Below are positions 56,248 to 64,000 of a DNA stretch of 64,000 nt, piece by piece. Both the position numbers and the translations under genes were made by a program. This DNA comes from Siphonodentalium dalli (lineage: Eukaryota > Mollusca > Scaphopoda > Gadilida > Siphonodentaliidae): NCBI GenBank assembly GCA_032622095.1, contig CP136062.1:13791710-13855709 (forward strand). The letters are read 5' to 3'. Each line of letters starts with the position of its first letter. The stretch's first letter is position 1. Under the pieces are notes generated by a model. That model searched no databases and had not been told where the DNA came from. It saw only the letters and a program-made list of their open reading frames with translations.

Positions 56248-56598
56248 CGAAAAATGGCAATAACTCCGCCAAAATGACATCAAAATCGCAGGTGTGCAAG
56301 TTCCCATGATGGTTGACATCTGTGCCAAGGTTAAAACAAATTGACTGGAAAATGACAGAATACAATCTCAGACAAAAGATGCGTCCCAAAATGTACGATT
56401 CTATGTTGAAAAAGGGCAATAACTCCGCCGAAATGAGTCCGATTGAACTCAAAATGGCAGGTGCGCAAGTTCCCATGCTGGTTCAACCTGGTTGATATGT
56501 GTACCAAGTTTAAACAAATTTAACCAGAAAATGACTGAATACAAGCGGCGAACTGACGCACACACGGACAAGGGTCATTACTATAGTCCCCCGAATGT
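56248..56598 (+). mobile_element. 351-bp dimeric interspersed element, copy 4
   Basis: Starts 3,034 bp after copy 3, the longest regular spacing. The private substitution seen is GAATACAAGCGG in the tail near 56,545. Otherwise identical in structure to copies 2 and 3. Confidence 0.8.
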
Positions 56599-58990
56599 AT
56601 GTTTCTATTTCCCAGGACGTATGATTCTATGTCTCAGGATGTATGAATCTATGTCTCAGGATGTATGATTCTATGACTCAGGATGTACGATTCTATGTCT
56701 CAGGATGTATGATTCTATGTCTCAGGATGTATGATTCTATGACTCAGGATGTACGATTCTATGTCTCAGGATGTATGATTCTATGACCCAGGATGTATGA
56801 TTCTATGTCTCAGGATGTACGATTATATGTCTGAGGATGTAAGATTGTATGTCTCAGGATGTACGATTCTATGTCCCAGGATGTACGATTCTATGTCTCA
56901 GGATGTATGATTTAATGTCTCAGGATGTAAGATTGTATGTCTCAGGATGTACGATTCTATGTCCCATGATGTACGATTCTATGTCCCAGGATGTATGATT
57001 CTATGTCTCAGAAAGTAAGATTATATGTACCAGGATGTACGATTCTATGTCCCAGGATGTACGATTCTATGTCCCAGGATGTACGATTCTATGACTCAGG
57101 ATGTATGATTCTATGTCTCAGGATGTACGATTCTATGTCTCAGGATGTATGATTCTATGACTCAGGATGTATGATTCTATGTCTCACGATGTACGATTCT
57201 ATGTCTCAGGATGTACGATTCTATGTCTCAGTATGTGCGATTCTATTTCCCAGGATGTACGATTATATGTCCCAGGATGTATGATTCTATGTCTCAGGAT
57301 GTAAGATTGTATGTCCCAGGATGTACGATTCTATGTCTCAGGATGTACGATTCTATGTCCCAGGATGTATGATTCTATGTCTCAGGATGTACGATTCTAT
57401 GTCTCAGGATGTAAGATTGTATGTCTCAGGATGTACGATTCTATGTCCCAGGATGTATGATTCTATGTCCCAGGATGTATGATTCTATGTCTCAGGATGT
57501 AAGATTATATGTCCCAGGATGTACGATTCTATGTCCCAGGATGTAAGATTCTATTTCCCAGGATGTACGATTATATGTCCCAGGATGTACGATTCTATGT
57601 ATCAGGATGTACCCAGATGTACGATTCTATGTCCCAGGATGTACGATTCTATGTCCCAGGAGGTATGATTCTATGTCTCAGGATGTAAGATTATATGTCC
57701 CAGGATGTACGATTCTATGTCCCAGGAAGTACGATTCTATTTCCCAGGATGTACGATTATATGTCCCAGGATGTACGATTCTATGTCCCAGGATGTACGA
57801 TTCTATGCCCCAGGATGTACGATTCTATGTCCCAGGATGTATGATTCTATGTCCCAGGATGTATGATTCTATGTCTCAGGATGTAAGGTTATATGTCCCA
57901 GGATGTACGATTCTATGTCCCAGGGTGTACGATTCTATTTCCCAGGATGTACGATTCTATGTCCCAGGATGTACGATTATATGTCTCAGTATGTACGATG
58001 GTATGTCCCAGGATGTACGATTATATGTCCCAGGATGTACGATTGTATGTCTCAGGATGTACGATTGTATGTCCCAGGATGTACGATTCTATGTCCCTGG
58101 ATGTACGATCATATGTCCCAGGATGTACGATTCTATGTCTCATGATATATGATTCTATGTCTCAGGATGTACGATTCTATGTCCCAGGATGTATGTTTCT
58201 ATTTCCCAGGACGTATGATTCTATGTCTCAGGATGTATGAATCTATGTCTCAGGATGTATGATTCTATGACTCAGGATGTACGATTCTATGTCTCAGGAT
58301 GTATGATTCTATGACTCATGATGTATGATTCTATGTCCCAGGATGTATAATTCTATGTCTCAGGATGTATGATTCTATGACTCATGATGTATGATTCCAT
58401 AACTCAGGATGTATGATTCTATGTCCCAGGATGTACGATTCTCAGGATGTATGATTCTATGTCACAGGATGTATGATTCTAATTCCCAGGATGTATGATA
58501 CTATGTCAAAGGATGTATGATTCTATGTCTCAGGATGTTCGATTATATATCTCAGGGTGTATGATTCTATGTCCCAGGATGTACGATTCTATGTCTCAGG
58601 ATGTATGATTCTATGTCCCAGGATGTATGATTCTATGACTCAGGATGTATGATTCTCTGTCCCAGGACGTATGCTTCTATGTCACATGCTGTATGATACT
58701 ATGTCTCAGGTTGTATGATACTATGTCTCAAGATGTACGATTCTATGGCACAGGATGTATGATTCTATGACTCAGGATGTATGATTCTATGTCCCATGAT
58801 GTACGATTCTATGTCTCAGGATGTATGATTCTATGTCTCAGGATGTATGATTCTATTTCCCAGGATGTATGATTATATGTCACATGATGTATGATTCTAT
58901 GTCTCAGGAAGTATGATTCTATGTCTCAGGATGTACGATTCTATGTCTCAGGATGTACGATTCTCTGTCTCAGGATGTATGATTCTATGT
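56599..58990 (+). repeat. Satellite segment VIII (between elements 4 and 5)
   Basis: One higher-order unit with markers at 56,601, 57,610 (TACCCAGATG, here after a TGTATC variant) and 58,195. Private features are GGAGGTATG near 57,661 and a deletion near 58,441 (GATTCTCAGG) that joins two distant monomers and shortens the degenerate part; the marker-to-element distance is about 140 bp less than in other units. 62,465-63,399 shares several of its variants, such as ATTCTAATTCCC and CACATGCTG. Confidence 0.92.
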
Positions 58991-59341
58991 CGAAAAATGG
59001 CAATAACTCCGCCAAAATGACATCAAAATCGCAGGTGTGCAAGTTCCCATGATGGTTGACATCTGTGCCAAGGTTAAAACAAATTGACTGGAAAATGACA
59101 GAATACAATCTCAGACAAAAGATGCGTCCCAAAATGTACGATTCTATGTTGAAAAAGGGCAATAACTCCGCCGAAATGAGTCCGATTGAACTCAAAATGG
59201 CAGGTGCGCAAGTTCCCATGCTGGTTCAACCTGGTTGATATGTGTACCAAGTTTAAACAAATTTAACCAGAAAATGACTGAATACAGGCGGCGAACTGAC
59301 GCACACACGGACAAGGGTCATTACTATAGTCCCCCGAATGT
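58991..59341 (+). mobile_element. 351-bp dimeric interspersed element, copy 5
   Basis: Starts 2,743 bp after copy 4. No private substitution was seen. It is followed by satellite beginning ATGTATGTTTC, like copies 1-4. Confidence 0.8.
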
Positions 59342-62300
59342 ATGTTTCTATTTCCCAGGACGTATGATTCTATGTCTCAGGATGTATGAATCTATGTCTC
59401 AGGATGTATGATTCTATGACTCAGGATGTACGATTCTATGTCTCAGGATGTATGATTCTATGTCTCAGGATGTATGATTCTATGACTCAGGATGTACGAT
59501 TCTATGTCTCAGGATGTATGATTCTATGACCCAGGATGTATGATTCTATGTCTCAGGATGTACGATTATATGTCTGAGGATGTAAGATTGTATGTCTCAG
59601 GATGTACGATTCTATGTCCCAGGATGTACGATTCTATGTCTCAGGATGTATGATTTTATGTCTCAGGATGTAAGATTGTATGTCTCAGGATGTACGATTC
59701 TATGTCCCATGATGTACGATTCTATGTCCCAGGATGTATGATTCTATGTCTCAGAAAGTAAGATTATATGTACCAGGATGTACGATTCTAGATCCCAGGA
59801 TGTACGATTCTATGTCCCAGGATGTACGATTCTATGACTCAGGATGTATGATTCTATGTCTCAGGATGTACGATTCTATGTCTCAGGATGTATGATTCTA
59901 TGACTCAGGATGTATGATTCTATGTCTCACGATGTACGATTCTATGTCTCAGGATGTACGATTCTATGTCTCAGTATGTGCGATTCTATTTCCCAGGATG
60001 TACGATTATATGTCCCAGGATGTATGATTCTATGTCTCAGGATGTAAGATTGTATGTCCCAGGATGTACGATTCTATGTCTCAGGATGTACGATTCTATG
60101 TCCCAGGATGTATGATTCTATGTCTCAGGATGTACGATTCTATGTCTCAGGATGTAAGATTGTATGTCTCAGGATGTACGATTCTATGTCCCAGGATGTA
60201 TGATTCTATGTCCCAGGATGTATGATTCTATGTCTCAAGATGTAAGATTATATGTCCCAGGATGTACGATTCTATGTCCCAGGATGTAAGATTCTATTTC
60301 CCAGGATGTACGATTATATGTCCCAGGATGTACGATTCTATGTCTCAGGATGTACCCAGGTGTACGATTCTATGTCTCAGGATGTACGATTCTATGTCCC
60401 AGGATGTATGATTCTATGTCCCAGGATGTATGATTCTATGTCTCAGGATGTAAGATTATATGTCCCAGGATGTACGATTCTATGTCCCAGGATGTACGAT
60501 TCTATTTCCCAGGATGTACGATTATATGTCCCAGGATGTACGATTCTATGTCCCAGGATGTACGATTCTATGTCCCAGGATGTACGATTCTATGTCCCAG
60601 GATGTATGATTCTATGTCCCAGGATGTATGATTCTATGTCTCAGGATGTAAGGTTATATGTCCCAGGATGTACGATTCTATGTCCCAGGGTGTACGATTC
60701 TATTTCCCAGGATGTACGATTCTATGTCCCAGGATGTACGATTATATGTCCCAGGATGTACGATTGTATGTCTCAGTATGTACGATTGTATGTCCCAGGA
60801 TGTACGATTATATGTCCCAGGATGTACGATTGTATGTCTCAGGATGTACGATTGTATGTCCCAGGATGTACGATTCTATGTCCCTGGATGTACGATCATA
60901 TGTCCCAGGATGTACGATTCTATGTCTCATGATATATGATTCTATGTCTCAGGATGTACGATTGTATGTCTCAGGATGTACGATTATATGTCTCAGGATG
61001 TACGATTCTATGTCTCAGGATGTACGATTCTATGTCTCAGGATGTACGATTCTATGTCCCATGATGTACGATTCTATGTCCCAGGATGTATGTTTCTATT
61101 TCCCAGGACGTATGATTCTATGTCTCAGGATGTATGAATCTATGTCTCAGGATGTATGATTCTATGACTCAGGATGTACGATTCTATGTCTCAGGATGTA
61201 TGATTCTATGACCCAGGATGTATGATTCTATGTCTCAGGATGTACGATTATATGTCTGAGGATGTAAGATTGTATGTCTCAGGATGTACGATTCTATGTC
61301 CCAGGATGTACGATTCTATGTCCCAGGATGTACGATTCTATGACTCAGGATGTATGATTCTATGTCTCAGGATGTACGATTCTATGTCTCAGGATGTATG
61401 ATTCTATGACTCAGGATGTATGATTCTATGTCTCACGATGTACGATTCTATGTCTCAGGATGTACGATTCTATGTCTCAGTATGTGCGATTCTATTTCCC
61501 AGGATGTACGATTATATGTCCCAGGATGTATGATTCTATGTCTCAGGATGTAAGATTGTATGTCCCAGGATGTACGATTCTATGTCTCAGGATGTACGAT
61601 TCTATGTCCCAGGATGTATGATTCTATGTCTCAGGATGTACGATTCTATGTCTCAGGATGTAAGATTGTATGTCTCAGGATGTACGATTCTATGTCCCAG
61701 GATGTATGATTCTATGTCCCAGGATGTATGATTCTATGTCTCAGGATGTAAGATTATATGTCCCAGGATGTACGATTCTATGTCCCAGGATGTAAGATTC
61801 TATTTCCCAGGATGTACGATTATATGTCCCAGGATGTACGATTCTATGTCTCAGGATGTACCCAGATGTACGATTCTATGTCTCAGGATGTACGATTCTA
61901 TGTCCCAGGATGTATGATTCTATGTCCCAGGATGTATGATTCTATGTCTCAGGATGTAAGATTATATGTCCCAGGATGTACGATTCTATGTCCCAGGAAG
62001 TACGATTCTATTTCCCAGGATGTACGATTATATGTCCCAGGATGTACGATTCTATGTCCCAGGATGTACGATTCTATGCCCCAGGATGTACGATTCTATG
62101 TCCCAGGATGTATGATTCTATGTCCCAGGATGTATGATTCTATGTCTCAGGATGTAAGGTTATATGTCCCAGGATGTACGATTCTATGTCCCAGGGTGTA
62201 CGATTCTATTTCCCAGGATGTACGATTCTATGTCCCAGGATGTACGATTATATGTCTCAGTATGTACGATGGTATGTCCCAGGATGTACGATTATATGTC

Positions 62301-63399
62301 CCAGGATGTACGATTGTATGTCTCAGGATGTACGATTGTATGTCCCAGGATGTACGATTCTATGTCCCTGGATGTACGATCATATGTCCCAGGATGTACG
62401 ATTCTATGTCTCATGATATATGATTCTATGTCTCAGGATGTACGATTCTATGTCCCAGGATGTATGTTTCTATTTCCCAGGACGTATGATTCTATGTCTC
62501 AGGATGTATGAATCTATGTCTCAGGATGTATGATTCTATGACTCAGGATGTACGATTCTATGTCTCAGGATGTATGATTCTATGACTCATGATGTATGAT
62601 TCTATGTCCCAGGATGTATAATTCTATGTCTCAGGATGTATGATTCTATGACTCATGATGTATGATTCCATAACTCAGGATGTATGATTCTATGTCCCAG
62701 GATGTACGATTCTATGTCTCAGGATGTATGATTCTATGTCTCAGGGTGTATGATTCTATGTCTCAGGATGTATTATTCTATGTTCCAGGATGTATGATTC
62801 TATGACTCAGGATGTATCATACTATGTCCCAGGATGTATGATTCTATGACTCAGGATGTATGATTCTATGTCACAGGATGTATGATTCTAATTCCCAGGA
62901 TGTATGATACTATGTCAAAGGATGTATGATTCTATGTCTCAGGATGTTCGATTATATATCTCAGGGTGTATGATTCTATGTCCCAGGATGTACGATTCTA
63001 TGTCTCAGGATGTATGATTCTATGTCCCAGGATGTATGATTCTATGACTCAGGATGTATGATTCTCTGTCCCAGGACGTATGCTTCTATGTCACATGCTG
63101 TATGATACTATGTCTCAGGTTGTATGATACTATGTCTCAAGATGTACGATTCTATGGCACAGGATGTATGATTCTATGACTCAGGATGTATGATTCTATG
63201 TCCCATGATGTACGATTCTATGTCTCAGGATGTATGATTCTATGTCTCAGGATGTATGATTCTATTTCCCAGGATGTATGATTATATGTCACATGATGTA
63301 TGATTCTATGTCTCAGGAAGTATGATTCTATGTCTCAGGATGTACGATTCTATGTCTCAGGATGTACGATTCTCTGTCTCAGGATGTATGATTCTATGT
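59342..63399 (+). repeat. Satellite segment IX, last before the array edge
   Basis: Contains two higher-order units but only one element, at its right end. TACCCAG markers are at 60,353 and 61,859 (offset 1,506), and GTTTCTATTTCCC markers at 59,344, 61,092 and 62,465. At 61,092 the order runs straight from the middle of one unit into the start of the next, skipping the degenerate part and the element. The second unit also lacks eight monomers (176 bp) present near 59,620-59,800. Monomers next to 63,399 are the last of the array in this window. Confidence 0.92.
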
Positions 63400-63750
63400 C
63401 GAAAAATGGCAATAACTCCGCCAATATGACATCAAAATCGCAGGTGTGCAAGTTCCCATGGTGGTTGACATCTGTGCCAAGGTTAAAACAAATTGACTGG
63501 AAAATGACAGAATACAATCTCAGACAAAAGATGCGTCCCAAAATGTACGATTCTATGTTGAAAAAGGGCAATAACTCCGCCGAAATGAGTCCGATTGAAC
63601 TCAAAATGGCAGGTGCGCAAGTTCCCATGCTGGTTCAACCTGGTTGATATGTGTACCAAGTTTAAACAAATTTAACCAGAAAATGACTGAATACAGGCGC
63701 CGAACTGACGCACACACGGACAAGGGTCATTACTATAGTCCCCCGAATGT
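63400..63750 (+). mobile_element. 351-bp dimeric interspersed element, copy 6, at the array edge
   Basis: Starts 4,409 bp after copy 5. It has three private substitutions: CCAATATGAC near 63,425, CCATGGTGG near 63,460 and CAGGCGCCG near 63,699. That makes it the most diverged of the six. Unlike copies 1-5 its right end is not followed by satellite: CCCCCGAATGT passes directly into CCGAACGGAATTTTG. It therefore marks the right boundary of the array. Confidence 0.8.
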
Positions 63751-63814
63751 CCGAACGGAATTTTGTGGAACAAAAATACTATGGAAAATTAAGTGGGTGT
63801 AATTATATTGAATA
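63751..63814. other. AT-rich non-satellite flank
   Basis: Short AT-rich stretch between the last 351-bp element and the possible coding segment. It contains an imperfect inverted repeat (GTGGG at 63,793 with CCCAC at 63,818, plus TAAT/ATTA). On the minus strand it would be the first part of a 3' untranslated region or an intron. No AATAAA polyadenylation signal is visible on that strand. Its start (GTCCGAACGGAA at 63,749) resembles the left end of the 1.62-kb blocks. Confidence 0.5.
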
Positions 63815-64000
63815 TTACCCACCATCCCATGCATTATCGTAGGCTCTGTTGGACGTCCCTTGATTATCCATAGTTCCCACGAAAAATCTGTTTTGTCGAG
63901 GGGAGCCTTGAGGGGAGGTAGTCCCATACTGGAAGTAGGACTTCGGCTGGTAGTAATAACCGCGTTTCCCAAGCGTCGACGAAAATACTGCTGAACCGTC
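63815..64000 (-). CDS. Possible terminal coding segment, partial, function unknown
   Basis: On the minus strand one frame is open from the window edge (64,000) to a TAA at 63,815-63,817, giving 61 residues with no start visible. The peptide is polar and rich in Gly, Ser, Tyr, Asn and Gln, with GYYYQPKSYFQYG in the middle and NRAYDNAWDGG at the end, like the cytoplasmic tail or C-terminus of a real protein. Base composition turns AT-rich exactly after this stop. The end could instead be an exon border: two donor-like GT sites (ATG|GTGGGT and GGG|TAATA with GTAATA overlapping) sit at the last codons. A competing minus frame (63,733-63,972) is also open but runs into the repeat element. I do not recognise the family. 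An open frame of this length is not rare by chance, so the call is tentative. Confidence 0.4.
   Translation of the reverse strand, partial: DGSAVFSSTLGKRGYYYQPKSYFQYGTTSPQGSPRQNRFFVGTMDNQGTSNRAYDNAWDGG

Noticed and set aside
63793-63822. Hairpin (GTGGG...CCCAC) as a terminator or regulatory element
   Set aside because: The stem has a bulge and an AT-rich loop, and intrinsic terminators are not expected in an animal genome. No other support.
63733-63972. 79-codon minus-strand frame starting at a Met near the array edge
   Set aside because: It overlaps the more convincing open frame at 63,815-64,000 in another phase, crosses the AT-rich flank and ends inside the dispersed repeat.

Overview
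This window is eukaryotic satellite DNA, not a gene region. About 56.8 kb of the 64 kb is one tandem array of a 22-bp monomer, roughly 2,580 copies by length. The consensus monomer reads AGGATGTACGATT followed by CTATGTCTC, about 41% GC. No bacterial-style genes, RNA genes, CRISPR arrays or operons are present. The non-satellite parts suggest a mollusc, probably a bivalve: a 351-bp interspersed repeat carries phrases such as GGCAATAACTCCGCC and ends in CTATAGTCCCCCG, which I associate from memory with bivalve dispersed repeats. That assignment is inference; no search was run.

Layout. (I) 1-33,079 is uninterrupted satellite with nested higher-order structure. About 12 kb at 1-11,976 reappears almost identically at 20,761-32,734, and within each of these a 5.1-5.4 kb block occurs twice. 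Smaller 636-bp and 305-bp duplications lie at 17.9-20.9 kb. (II) 33,080-44,545 alternates satellite with three near-identical, AT-rich, non-coding blocks of 1,620-1,621 bp. (III) 44,546-63,399 is satellite organised into units of about 2.7-3.0 kb, each closed by a 351-bp dimeric interspersed element (six copies, the last ending at 63,750). The last stretch lacks one element, which can be explained by recombination between short direct markers. (IV) 63,751-64,000 is the only sequence outside the array. It holds a possible terminal coding segment on the minus strand (63,815-64,000, 61 residues, open at the window edge).

The most informative observation is that the 351-bp element carries a single monomer-like 22-mer (20 of 22 bases equal to a common satellite variant) exactly between its two homologous halves. 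This suggests the satellite grew from a seed inside this dispersed repeat. The element copy at the array edge runs straight into non-satellite DNA and appears to be the most diverged copy, as expected for an array boundary.

The many apparent open frames in the array are a by-product of the period: 22 is not a multiple of 3, so three monomers give a 22-codon repeat in every forward frame, and the consensus has no forward stop. I do not annotate them as genes.
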